A DNA stretch of 6,950 nucleotides from an uncultured Roseburia sp. (GCA_945928585.1 CAMENQ010000126.1:1-6950); one strand, 5' to 3'. Shown: positions 1 through 6,916, numbered from the stretch's first letter. Notes: generated by a model from the letters alone, not told the origin. Translations and numbers: made by a program.

Positions 1-2073
1 AAGCTTATCACTGTCCGTATACATATCCTGTATTGTACCAATAAGATATGACGGTCTTAATGCTTTTCCTGATGATGATGTATGACTATATGTTAATATA
101 AGTCTGTCTGACGGTTTTGTAAGGTTCTGGTACAGGTAAAATCTTTGTATAAATATGTTTTCCCTTACAGAAGGTGAAAGTTCTACTCCTATATCCTTTA
201 AAAAACTTCTGTCCTTCTGTGTAAAAAGGCTGCTGTTTCCCGATACTGCCGGAATGATACCGTCATTTACTCCCAATACTATAAGTTCCCGTATATCTGC
301 CAGTCTTGTTCTCTGTATGTCACCTATAACTACCGTATCTATATTTAATGGTATGACTCCTACTTTGATTTCCTCAAGTCCTGCATCTAAAAGACCTGCA
401 TATTCCTTTACGGTAATCCTTGTATCACCCATAAGCTCCACTAGCTTGTCAAACAGTCCTAAAACCTGCCCGTATGTCTGACCGTATTCCTTTGAAAGTG
501 CAAGCATACCACTTTCCTTAAAGCTTTCCTCATATTTCTTTAAAACATCATATACGTTTATTTTTTCCATAAGCTTATAGGCTGCCTCAGTATAATCTTT
601 CACAGTCTTTCCGCTTCCGCTTACAGCTTCCTTAAATTCTCCTATAAGTTCTGTAAATTTATTTCTCGCTTCGTTAATTCTTATAAGATTTTTTTCCTGT
701 AATGCTCCTTTTGCTTTTGTAAATTCCTTTGAATACCTGTTGAAGCCTCTTATACCATATTCCAAAACATAATTTTCCAGCATATCTATGCTTTCTTTAT
801 CTATACCACTCACTCCACATTTTAAGAACCCAAATACGCTTTCGTAGGAAAAGCCGTCTGTTATCATTAGAAAGCCCTGCCGCACAGCATTTACACATGG
901 ATTCAATAAAAGCTTTCTCTTATTATCCATAAAAAACGGTATCCTGTTATCAGAAAAGGCTGTTTCAAGAATTTTTCTGTAAGTATCCGGAGCTCCTGTA
1001 ATCACGGCAAAATCCCTGTATCTCAAGCCTTCATTTCTCACTCTGCCATTTATGTATGCTGCCACCGCCTCCGCTTCCCTTATGGGATTGTCAAATGCGG
1101 ATATCCTTACATTTCCCCTGCTTTCACAGTTTCTTCCTGAATTTCTGAATATGTTTTTCTCAATATAGCTAAGTTCACTATTTTCATTATATCTGAAACT
1201 CTTTGGAGCATCTGTCACAATTATGTCATCAGTCATTATAGTTATCTGCCTGTCTGCTGCCAGTGCGTATAATTTATTTATGGTAGTCTTTGACAGATTA
1301 AAAAGCTCCTGTTCCTTTATTTCCTTAAAACCTGTAGATGTAAGACCTTTTACCTCCTCGAAAGGTATGGTTACTGTCACCGTAAGCTGCCTTCCAATAT
1401 CAAGAAGAATGCCTAACAGTTCCTCCTGAACAGGCGTAAACCCTGTAAAGCCGTCAAAAAAAATATCACTGTTTTTTATAAGCACTGATTTTTCTATAAC
1501 CTGACACAGCTTTTTTAATATCTCCTCTTTAGTAATGTATTTTTCTCCCAAAGCTTCCTTAAACAGTTTATACATGAACCCTATATCCTTAAGCTTCATA
1601 TCAGTATATGGCTTATCTTTAGTATATTCTGATATTTCATTAAAGCTGTCCAAATCTATGCCATATGAATAAAGCTCTGAAATGGCTGATTTCATCTCCT
1701 CCACAAAACCTGCCTGATTTGCCTTTTTCTTATATATGTTAAGCTTATCCTTATTTTCCTCTATAATGCGTTTAAGGATAAGAGTTTTACCTGTATCATC
1801 CAGTACTGAAAGATCTGATATACCAAGCTCTTCAAACACTCTGAAAGCAAGCCTGTTAAAGCTGACAATATCTATATTTAATACACCATGATTAGGATGC
1901 TTTTCAACTACTGCCTTCTGGGTTGCCATTGTAAACTGCTCAGGAACTACTATAATATAATTTTTCCCGGGATTTTTCACGGCTTCCCTTATGGCTGTCT
2001 CAAGAACATACGTTGTTTTTCCATAACCGCTTCCTCCTAATACAAGTTTTATTTCACCTTTGTTTTTCTCCAT
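1..2073 (-). CDS. addB: ATP-dependent helicase/nuclease subunit B (AddB), N-terminal 691 codons, cut by window edge
   Basis: AddB pairs with AddA to form the Firmicutes counterpart of RecBCD, a cytoplasmic enzyme that resects double-strand breaks and responds to Chi. Reading this strand codon by codon gives an uninterrupted frame from the ATG at 2073 to the window edge. Visible landmarks are a Walker A loop GGSGYGKT (residues 13-20), VPEQFT (43-48), SFNRLAF (71-77), FFDGFTGFTPVQ (205-216), DTVVIGDIQRTR (579-590), ELIVLGVNDGIIPA (596-609) and LRPSYLI (672-678). These follow the order known for AddB. The family is about 1,100-1,200 residues long, so the RecB-like nuclease domain and the iron-sulfur cysteines lie outside the window. 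The start is supported by AAAGG about 9 nt upstream. An overlapping ATG at 2081 is out of frame. addA is expected next, off the left edge. I am confident of the family; function cannot be fully judged without the C-terminal half. Confidence 0.95.
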   Translation of the reverse strand, partial: MEKNKGEIKLVLGGSGYGKTTYVLETAIREAVKNPGKNYIIVVPEQFTMATQKAVVEKHPNHGVLNIDIVSFNRLAFRVFEELGISDLSVLDDTGKTLILKRIIEENKDKLNIYKKKANQAGFVEEMKSAISELYSYGIDLDSFNEISEYTKDKPYTDMKLKDIGFMYKLFKEALGEKYITKEEILKKLCQVIEKSVLIKNSDIFFDGFTGFTPVQEELLGILLDIGRQLTVTVTIPFEEVKGLTSTGFKEIKEQELFNLSKTTINKLYALAADRQITIMTDDIIVTDAPKSFRYNENSELSYIEKNIFRNSGRNCESRGNVRISAFDNPIREAEAVAAYINGRVRNEGLRYRDFAVITGAPDTYRKILETAFSDNRIPFFMDNKRKLLLNPCVNAVRQGFLMITDGFSYESVFGFLKCGVSGIDKESIDMLENYVLEYGIRGFNRYSKEFTKAKGALQEKNLIRINEARNKFTELIGEFKEAVSGSGKTVKDYTEAAYKLMEKINVYDVLKKYEESFKESGMLALSKEYGQTYGQVLGLFDKLVELMGDTRITVKEYAGLLDAGLEEIKVGVIPLNIDTVVIGDIQRTRLADIRELIVLGVNDGIIPAVSGNSSLFTQKDRSFLKDIGVELSPSVRENIFIQRFYLYQNLTKPSDRLILTYSHTSSSGKALRPSYLIGTIQDMYTDSDKL

Positions 2074-2096
2074 TGTTTCATACCTTTCTATAATTA

Positions 2097-2183
2097 TTAC
2101 ACTGCTGTCATAGTATTCTCCATTTTGGAACGTTTTACGCGACAGGGCTCATCAATGGCTTTTTTGTCACGCTCATTTTTCAT
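2097..2183 (-). other. Possible 28-codon leader ORF upstream of addB
   Basis: An ATG at 2183 opens a frame of 28 codons ending at TAA (2097-2099), 23 nt before the addB start. The peptide is basic and hydrophilic (it begins MKNERDKKAIDEP and ends ENTMTAV). There is no ribosome binding site, but the ATG falls almost exactly where the candidate addB promoter would start transcription, so a leaderless message is conceivable. Its arginine codons are CGT/CGC rather than the AGA common in the neighbours, which argues against a real gene. I do not recognise the peptide. It may simply be untranslated leader. Confidence 0.15.
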
Positions 2184-2191
2184 ACTAATAT
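2164..2191 (+). promoter_or_regulatory. Candidate promoter for the small plus-strand gene
   Basis: TTGTCA (2164-2169, five of six matches to TTGACA) is followed after 16 bp by TAATAT (2186-2191, four of six matches to TATAAT). A start near 2198 would leave a leader of about 73 nt ending at the ATG at 2271. A second possible -10, TAGAAT at 2219-2224, has no convincing -35. The element overlaps the candidate addB promoter on the other strand, so the two directions may compete for RNA polymerase. Confidence 0.3.
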
Positions 2192-2218
2192 TTTATCATA
2201 TTTACCGTCCAAAAAAAA
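2190..2218 (-). promoter_or_regulatory. Candidate promoter for addB with extended -10
   Basis: On the minus strand a TAAAAT hexamer (2190-2195) is preceded by TG plus one base, giving the extended -10 form TGATAAAAT. Seventeen bases upstream lies only a T-tract (2213-2218) in place of a good TTGACA. The extended -10 could compensate. Transcription would start near 2183, giving a leader of about 110 nt before addB. This is pattern reading only. Confidence 0.4.
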
Positions 2219-2241
2219 TAGAATATATCAATAAACAAATC

Positions 2242-2256
2242 GTGCATAGTCTGCAC
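2242..2256. repeat. Small palindrome GTGCA-N5-TGCAC
   Basis: GTGCA (2242-2246) and TGCAC (2252-2256) are perfect inverted copies separated by five bases. They lie 15-29 bp before the ATG of the small plus-strand gene and downstream of its candidate promoter, in the leader. The spacing would suit a repressor operator or a weak RNA hairpin near the ribosome binding site. A 5-bp arm can occur by chance. Confidence 0.3.
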
Positions 2257-2270
2257 AGAATCGAGGCTGT

Positions 2271-2705
2271 ATGAGTGATAATCCCAAGATAATGGTTTTC
2301 CGGCTTAAGGAGCTTATATACACACTTATATTTGTCATACTTGGCATTATATTAATTTTTCTTCTGGTTTATATGTTTTAACATAACGACGACAGTGACA
2401 CTGCTGACACATCATATACACCCGGTACTTATACATCAGCTATGACAATAGGTAGTATACCGGTTGAAGTGTCCGTTAAGGTGGACTCTGACAGAATAAT
2501 TGACATTGAATTAACACCGATTGAGGATACCGTGGAAACTGTGTACCCTATGCTTCAATCCTCTCTTGATAATATAAAAGATCAGATAATATCCTCACAA
2601 AGTCTTGAGAATATATATCTGACCTCTGACAGTACGTATACATACACTGTGCTGATGGACGCCATCAGCACTGCTTTAGATAAGGCTACCTGTGACTCCG
2701 ATTAA
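2271..2705 (+). pseudogene. Membrane-anchored FMN-binding-like protein broken by one in-frame TAA
   Basis: The frame starts at ATG 2271 with a GAGG site four bases upstream, which is close. It runs 36 codons to TAA (2379-2381), then continues in the same frame for 107 codons to TAA at 2703-2705. Ignoring the internal stop, the protein would be about 144 residues. Residues 1-15 form a short cytoplasmic tail (NPKIMVFRLKEL), about 16-36 one membrane helix, 38-48 an acidic linker, and 49-144 an exported domain. That domain opens with YTPGTYTS (49-56) and V-E-V-S-V-K-V (65-71) and closes with SDSTYTYTVLMDAISTALDKA (119-139 region). This layout resembles small FMN_bind-type proteins of Lachnospiraceae; the S-D-S-T stretch sits where FMN_bind proteins carry S-G-A-T. 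The family call is from memory and flavin binding is unproven. The downstream part has no usable start: the first ATG (2442) lacks a ribosome binding site. As read, only the 36-residue anchor peptide would be made. A sequencing error remains possible. Confidence 0.72.
2649..2671. repeat. Perfect 10-bp inverted repeat (hairpin) inside coding sequence
   Basis: GTGCTGATGG (2649-2658) and CCATCAGCAC (2662-2671) are exact inverted copies around a 3-base loop. The element lies inside the 3' part of the broken FMN-binding-like gene, over codons for V-L-M-D-A-I-S-T. On the minus strand it begins 14 nt after the stop codon of the convergent membrane-protein gene, where a terminator stem would be expected. 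No T-tract follows on either strand, so it is not a standard intrinsic terminator. It may act as a 3'-end stabilising or pausing hairpin of the minus-strand operon. Confidence 0.6.
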
Positions 2706-3642
2706 GGTTTCTCACTGCCTTTTCTGACTTTATTGCAAGCAATACATCAATTGCCACTAAAACCAAACCAAAAATTATGTAGGCTGTATCAGGGTGGGAT
2801 GACTTTACAAAATCCTTTGATATATTAATCAATGAATATATAACAAAGAAAAGCTGCACTGCCGTATTTGCCCCATAGCTTATTCTGCCTGCAACATACA
2901 TTTTATCACTCTTTATTATTACCATACATAATGCTGTTAAAAGTACAAGGATACCTGTTATTGTGCCTATAACAAAAATCACATTATATATACCTGAATA
3001 AATACTGTTATCACTTAAATCATACTTACTGAAATAATCTATTTCGCCTGCAAAATAATAGGACAGCAAAAAGACTGACAATGAAAAAATATAATAAGAT
3101 AAACCTATTAATGCCATATATTTTCTTGTATTCTTTTCAGCAGTCATTTTTTCAGGTATATCCTTTGCCAGTTTTTTGCTGTCAAAGTACTTATTTCCAT
3201 TATAAGCAAATATAAATGTAAGAATACTTGCAGCCTCCACAAGAAAGCTGACTACAAGCTGTATGATAAAAATGGCTGCCGTATAACCATCCTCCCATTC
3301 CCTATATGTAGATACTACCGTATCTATAGATATATACAGACTTATAGCTCCCACTATAAAGGCAAGAACAGAAAGCACACGCCTAATGCGTATTGCTCCC
3401 TCATACTCGCCCTTTCTTCCCATAAGCGATGATATAAAAAGCAGTATTACAAGAATAATACCTACTACAAAGACTGTATACAGGGCAAATATCTTTTTTT
3501 CTCCCTCACCGGACTCATTCATTATGTCTGCTATATATATTCCAAGTCCTGCTATAACAAGAACAAAAATCAGGTTCATAAAATTAAGCAGAGCTGTCAT
3601 TTTTCCATAATATTCCCTTACGTCCTTTAAATTTATGTTCAT
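2686..3642 (-). CDS. Unrecognised polytopic membrane protein, about eight membrane segments
   Basis: I do not recognise the family. From the preferred start the product is 318 residues. Numbered from the longer possible start at 3660 (six residues earlier), hydrophobic segments lie near 23-46, 57-79, 95-115, 127-152, 181-203, 222-249, 264-281 and 292-310. The tail is basic and short (SEKAVRNLNRSHR). The longest loop (about 153-180) is charged and lysine-rich (KKLAKDIPEKMTAEKNTRK), so probably cytoplasmic; the loop before it (117-125) is acidic. The segments pair roughly as two sets of four, which could mean an internal duplication, but I cannot align them by eye. No transporter signature, catalytic motif or signal peptide is evident. 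The start at 3642 is chosen because AGAGG sits six bases upstream; the ATG at 3660 has none. It is the last gene after nadE, 31 bp downstream, and probably co-transcribed. Its last 20 bp overlap the convergent gene's end. Confidence 0.85.
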   Translation of the reverse strand: MNINLKDVREYYGKMTALLNFMNLIFVLVIAGLGIYIADIMNESGEGEKKIFALYTVFVVGIILVILLFISSLMGRKGEYEGAIRIRRVLSVLAFIVGAISLYISIDTVVSTYREWEDGYTAAIFIIQLVVSFLVEAASILTFIFAYNGNKYFDSKKLAKDIPEKMTAEKNTRKYMALIGLSYYIFSLSVFLLSYYFAGEIDYFSKYDLSDNSIYSGIYNVIFVIGTITGILVLLTALCMVIIKSDKMYVAGRISYGANTAVQLFFVIYSLINISKDFVKSSHPDTAYIIFGLVLVAIDVLLAIKSEKAVRNLNRSHR

Positions 3643-3648
3643 TTTTAT

Positions 3649-3653
3649 CCTCT
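3649..3653 (-). promoter_or_regulatory. Ribosome binding site fixing the membrane-protein start
   Basis: AGAGG on the minus strand lies six bases before the ATG at 3642. It falls inside the longer reading that would begin at 3660, where no purine-rich site precedes the ATG (only an AT-rich stretch). This favours the 318-residue product. Confidence 0.75.
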
Positions 3654-3673
3654 TTTCCATATATATTATTTTT

Positions 3674-5638
3674 CTACTCTGCAGATATATTTTCCAGCTG
3701 CTTTAACCAGAGAGCTGCACATCCGTCACTTGGCATTCTTAAGTCTCCCCTCGGAGAAACGGTTACGCTTCCTACCTTCACTCCGTCAGGAATACATGAA
3801 CGTTTAAACTGCTGTGAAAAAAATCTTCTGTAAAATACCTTTAACCATTTTAAAATTGTTTTTTTATCATAAATCTGTTCAAAAGCTTTTACTGACATAT
3901 AATATATCTTTGCAGGCTCGAATCCGAATCTTAATACATTGTATAAAAAGAAATCATGAAGCTCATATGGCCCTACCAGATCTTCCGTCTTCTGAGCTAT
4001 AGTTCCATCCTTTTCAGGCGGAAGAAGCTCCGGACTTACAGGTGTGGCAAGTACATCATAAAGCACCTTTTTTAAAACATCTTCACCACACGTATCCGCA
4101 TAATACTGAACAAGATGTCTTACCAGTGTTTTTGGAACAGAGGCATTTACTCCATACATAGACATATGGTCTCCATTGTAGGTTGCCCAGCCAAGTGCCA
4201 GTTCTGACATATCGCCTGTACCTATAACCATACCGTTTGTCTCATTTGCAATATCCATAAGAAGATATGTTCTCTGTCTTGCCTGAGCGTTTTCGTAGGT
4301 TACATCCTTTATATTTTTATCATGTCCTATATCCTCAAAATGCTTATTTACAGCATCCGCTATGGATATTTCCCTAAAGGAAGCCCCAAGCTTTTGTATA
4401 AGTGTAACTGCATTTGTGTAGGTTCTGTCTGTGGTGCCAAAGCCCGGCATGGTGACAGCTATAATTTCCTTTCTGTCCTTCTTTAAAAAATCAAAGGCTT
4501 TTACGGTAACAAGAAGTGCCAGCGTTGAATCAAGACCTCCTGAAATGCCCACAACTGCTGTTTGTGCATGTGTATGGACAAGTCTTTTCTTTAATCCCAT
4601 AGCCTGCAGTGTAAGTATCTCGTCACATCTTTTTTCTCTTTCGTCTGCATTTGACGGTACAAATGGCGCATTATCTATATTTCTTAAAAGAGAATCCTCA
4701 TCTCTTTCATTTTTTATGGAAAACTTAACTACCCTGTAATCACATACACTGCTTACCTGTATGCTTCCCTCTGACACTCCTGACATATTGTCAGGATATG
4801 TGTTCATTCTCCTTCTTTCTGCCACAAGCTTGTCCACATCTATGTCAGCAAATATGGACTGATTTATAAATCTTGTACTTTCTGCCATAAGGCTTCCATT
4901 TTCGCAAATAAGGTTATGTCCTGAAAATACCATATCTGTAGTGGACTCTCCCTCTCCTGCTGCTGCATATATATAGCCGCATATAAGCTTGGCAGACTGG
5001 CCTGAAACAAGTCCCTTTCTGTACACATCCTTACATACAGTCTCATCACCTGCCGAAAGATTTGCTACAATGGTAGCTCCCGCTATGGTATGGGACACTG
5101 AAGGAGGAAGGGGAACCCACAAATCTTCGCATATTTCAACTGCAATTTTCATATTTTCCACATTTTCGCAGTCAAATATTATATTTGTTCCAAAAGGCAC
5201 AGTATCACCGTTAAACTCTATATCCCTTACTTTTTGAAAACCTCTTGTAAAATGTCTTGCTTCATAAAACTCTGAATAATTTGGAATATTTGTCTTTGGC
5301 ACTATACCAAGCACTCTGCCATTATATAATACAGCTGCGGCATTATACAGTTTCCCGTCATTCATCATAGGCAAGCCCACAATCACCACTATATTCTTAT
5401 CAATAATATAATGTGCTATTTTTCCTACAGCAAGTCTTGCCTCCTTAAGCATAACTGACTGTAAAAATAAGTCGCTGCATGTATAGCCCGTAATACACAG
5501 TTCCGGAAATACTGCAAGTCTCGTCTCATTTTCTACCGCACTGTCGATACACTTTAAGATTTCCTCTGTATTAAATTCAACATCTGCCACTCTCATATCA
5601 GGTGTTATGGCAGCTACCCTGACAAATCCGTAATCCAT
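3674..5638 (-). CDS. nadE: Glutamine-dependent NAD+ synthetase
   Basis: This cytoplasmic enzyme makes NAD+ from nicotinic acid adenine dinucleotide, ATP and glutamine, the last step of NAD synthesis. The 654 residues show the two-domain form. The N-terminal glutaminase (nitrilase fold, about 1-290) has the expected triad: E46 in FPELCITGY, K115 in VPKTNIPNY and C170 in VEICEDLW. The C-terminal synthetase (about 335-654) has the pyrophosphate loop SGGLDS (366-371), GTGDMSELALGW (473-484) and the late QFKRSCIPDG (610-619) and SPRGDLRMPSD (628-638). The length and the motif order match the Mycobacterium tuberculosis type (679 residues), whose triad sits six residues later. The product therefore releases ammonia from glutamine itself and does not need free ammonia. 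The start has GAGGTG four bases upstream. It follows the UAP-like gene by 42 bp and precedes the membrane-protein gene by 31 bp, as in an operon. No key residue is missing. Confidence 0.97.
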   Translation of the reverse strand: MDYGFVRVAAITPDMRVADVEFNTEEILKCIDSAVENETRLAVFPELCITGYTCSDLFLQSVMLKEARLAVGKIAHYIIDKNIVVIVGLPMMNDGKLYNAAAVLYNGRVLGIVPKTNIPNYSEFYEARHFTRGFQKVRDIEFNGDTVPFGTNIIFDCENVENMKIAVEICEDLWVPLPPSVSHTIAGATIVANLSAGDETVCKDVYRKGLVSGQSAKLICGYIYAAAGEGESTTDMVFSGHNLICENGSLMAESTRFINQSIFADIDVDKLVAERRRMNTYPDNMSGVSEGSIQVSSVCDYRVVKFSIKNERDEDSLLRNIDNAPFVPSNADEREKRCDEILTLQAMGLKKRLVHTHAQTAVVGISGGLDSTLALLVTVKAFDFLKKDRKEIIAVTMPGFGTTDRTYTNAVTLIQKLGASFREISIADAVNKHFEDIGHDKNIKDVTYENAQARQRTYLLMDIANETNGMVIGTGDMSELALGWATYNGDHMSMYGVNASVPKTLVRHLVQYYADTCGEDVLKKVLYDVLATPVSPELLPPEKDGTIAQKTEDLVGPYELHDFFLYNVLRFGFEPAKIYYMSVKAFEQIYDKKTILKWLKVFYRRFFSQQFKRSCIPDGVKVGSVTVSPRGDLRMPSDGCAALWLKQLENISAE

Positions 5639-5654
5639 TATTCACCTCATAACT

Positions 5655-5670
5655 GCACAAAACCCTGTGC
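5655..5670. repeat. Short inverted repeat between the UAP-like gene and nadE
   Basis: GCACA (5655-5659) and TGTGC (5666-5670) are perfect inverted copies around six bases, in the 42-bp gap just ahead of the nadE ribosome binding site (5643-5648). No T-tract follows in the direction of transcription, so it is not a terminator. A weak mRNA hairpin or chance are both possible. Confidence 0.25.
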
Positions 5671-5680
5671 CATATCTAAT

Positions 5681-6907
5681 TTACAGTTCTACACCATTTT
5701 GCTTTAAAAGTGCTTTTGCCGTTTCTACGGAATCTACACCTGTCTTATTTTTTATAGGTGCAAATTCCCTTTCCCTTATAACCTCAAATGGCAGACAGCT
5801 GTCCATAAGGTGTATCATATCAAGCACAAGTGTTTCAAACTTATATCCGTTTGGACTTTCCGGCTTAATAAGCTGTCCATTTTCATCTATATAAGGAATC
5901 TTCTTCTCTACAATATGAAGGGGCATAGACTGTTTCATTATTTTTTCTAATTCCTTAACACTGAAAAGATAATTTAAAATTACCCCATAATTATATGCCG
6001 GTTCTCCGTTTTTATCCTTTGCATTCATAAGCTCCTCTGTCAGCTCATAATACTCCACTATGGACGGCTTTCCATCCTCCAGACACATAACTCCCACTTT
6101 CTCATCAGGAGCTGCCTTTTTCACTACCTTAGAACCTACGGCACAGCCTTTATTTATAACTGCTCCCACAAAAACAGGGTCAGCCATTCTCTGAAGCACA
6201 TTGTCCACTGCAAATACATTAAGCCACTCTATTCCTGCTTTTTTTACCTTATCTAACACACCTGACCTGTCCATAGATATAAACCATCCGCCGTTTCCGT
6301 TTGGTGATGTGGACATATGGCTTTTTGACTCCATATATATCTTTCCGCTGTAATCTGTAGCCGGTGCCATTTCCTGCTTAAAGAAGGTTACATATTCCTT
6401 ATTATATCCAAAATAATTTTTTTCTTTAAAGAAACTAATGGTAGCATCATTATTTTTGTCACTGGTCATAACAAAAAGATGTATCCACGCACCTGTTATA
6501 TTCACAACGTCCATAAGATTATTTATAAGTCTTTCAAATATGTACACATCTTTTGTCTCACCTATATTATACATACCCTTTGGGTCATCAGAACCAAGCC
6601 TTGTTCCCATACCGCCTGCAAGAAGTACTGCACCTACTTTTCCAGCCTTTATGGCACTTACTCCTGCATTAAAAAATGTTTCTTTATTTTCTTCTATTTC
6701 ACTAAGCTGCATAGCTTCAAGTGGTGTTATTATCCCTTTTTCCACACTGCAGCTTCCTTTTTCACATAATTTAAGCATGGAAAAATCAGTTTCTTCTATC
6801 TGTGTAAGAAGCTCCTCCTTCTCCCCATCAGATAATTCATCATAATATTTCAACAGATGTATCTGACCATATTTTTCAAGCTTTTTTTTTGCTGTATTTA
6901 TATCCAT
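5681..6907 (-). CDS. UDPGP-family uridylyltransferase, UAP1-like UDP-N-acetylhexosamine pyrophosphorylase
   Basis: The product joins UTP and a sugar-1-phosphate to give a UDP-sugar and pyrophosphate, in the cytoplasm. From the preferred start it has 408 residues. Numbered from the longer start at 6925 (six residues more), it shows the nucleotide loop LLAGGMGTRLG (101-111) with PKGMY (115-119), PNGNGGW (208-214), VDNVLQRMADP (240-250), VGSKVVKKAAPDEKVGVM (263-280), VEYYEL (290-295), KKIPYIDENGQLIKPESPNG (341-360) and EVIREREFAPIKN (381-393). These match the eukaryotic UAP1 (UDP-GlcNAc pyrophosphorylase) pattern better than bacterial GalU or GlmU, so N-acetylglucosamine-1-phosphate is the likeliest substrate. 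Glucose- or galactose-1-phosphate cannot be excluded from sequence alone. There is no acetyltransferase left-handed helix as in GlmU. It is the first visible gene of the run into nadE; its promoter is not seen and may lie beyond the right edge. Confidence 0.9.
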   Translation of the reverse strand: MDINTAKKKLEKYGQIHLLKYYDELSDGEKEELLTQIEETDFSMLKLCEKGSCSVEKGIITPLEAMQLSEIEENKETFFNAGVSAIKAGKVGAVLLAGGMGTRLGSDDPKGMYNIGETKDVYIFERLINNLMDVVNITGAWIHLFVMTSDKNNDATISFFKEKNYFGYNKEYVTFFKQEMAPATDYSGKIYMESKSHMSTSPNGNGGWFISMDRSGVLDKVKKAGIEWLNVFAVDNVLQRMADPVFVGAVINKGCAVGSKVVKKAAPDEKVGVMCLEDGKPSIVEYYELTEELMNAKDKNGEPAYNYGVILNYLFSVKELEKIMKQSMPLHIVEKKIPYIDENGQLIKPESPNGYKFETLVLDMIHLMDSCLPFEVIREREFAPIKNKTGVDSVETAKALLKQNGVEL

Positions 6908-6912
6908 TTTAT

Positions 6913-6916
6913 CTCC
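6913..6916 (-). promoter_or_regulatory. Ribosome binding site fixing the UAP-like gene start
   Basis: GGAG on the minus strand sits five bases before the ATG at 6907 and lies inside the longer reading from 6925. The ATG at 6925 is preceded by AT-rich sequence without a purine-rich site. The 408-residue start is therefore preferred. Confidence 0.8.

Noticed and set aside
155..481. Plus-strand open frame of 108 codons
   Set aside because: It lies opposite the intact addB frame, has no ribosome binding site and its peptide is low-complexity serine-rich, typical of an antisense shadow. The frame at 1223-1429 is rejected for the same reason.
2128..2138. Possible LexA (SOS) box ahead of addB, GAACGTTTTAC
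   Set aside because: The Firmicutes box needs GAAC-N4-GTTC. Only the left half is present here, and no second half-site lies at the right spacing.
2141..2169. GACA...TGTC pairing ending in a T6 run as a terminator on the plus strand
   Set aside because: The arms are only four bases with a 20-base loop and the T-run lies inside the loop, so no sound terminator can form.
2379..2381. Programmed readthrough or stop-codon reassignment at the internal TAA
   Set aside because: TAA is the tightest stop, its following bases (CAT) are not a known leaky context, and other genes in the window end normally at TAA or TAG, so the code is standard.
2442..2705. Independent 87-residue gene starting at ATG 2442
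   Set aside because: There is no ribosome binding site before this ATG. The same frame continues upstream through YTPGTYTS to the anchor, which fits one interrupted gene better than a separate gene.
2732..2743. ATTGC-AA-GCAAT inverted repeat as a terminator of the plus-strand gene
   Set aside because: The loop is too small for the full stem, the stem is AT-rich, and no T-tract follows. It also lies within the membrane-protein coding sequence.
4431..4739. Open frames opposite or alternative to nadE (4431-4739, 4989-5237, 3814-4002 plus; 4864-5049 minus)
   Set aside because: nadE is uninterrupted with all catalytic motifs across this whole interval, so these are shadows in other frames.
6438..6845. 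Plus-strand open frame of 135 codons and another at 6479-6769
   Set aside because: Both lie opposite the well-supported UAP-like gene, and the peptides (rich in Ser/Phe/Ile or Cys/Tyr) show no domain. They are antisense shadows.
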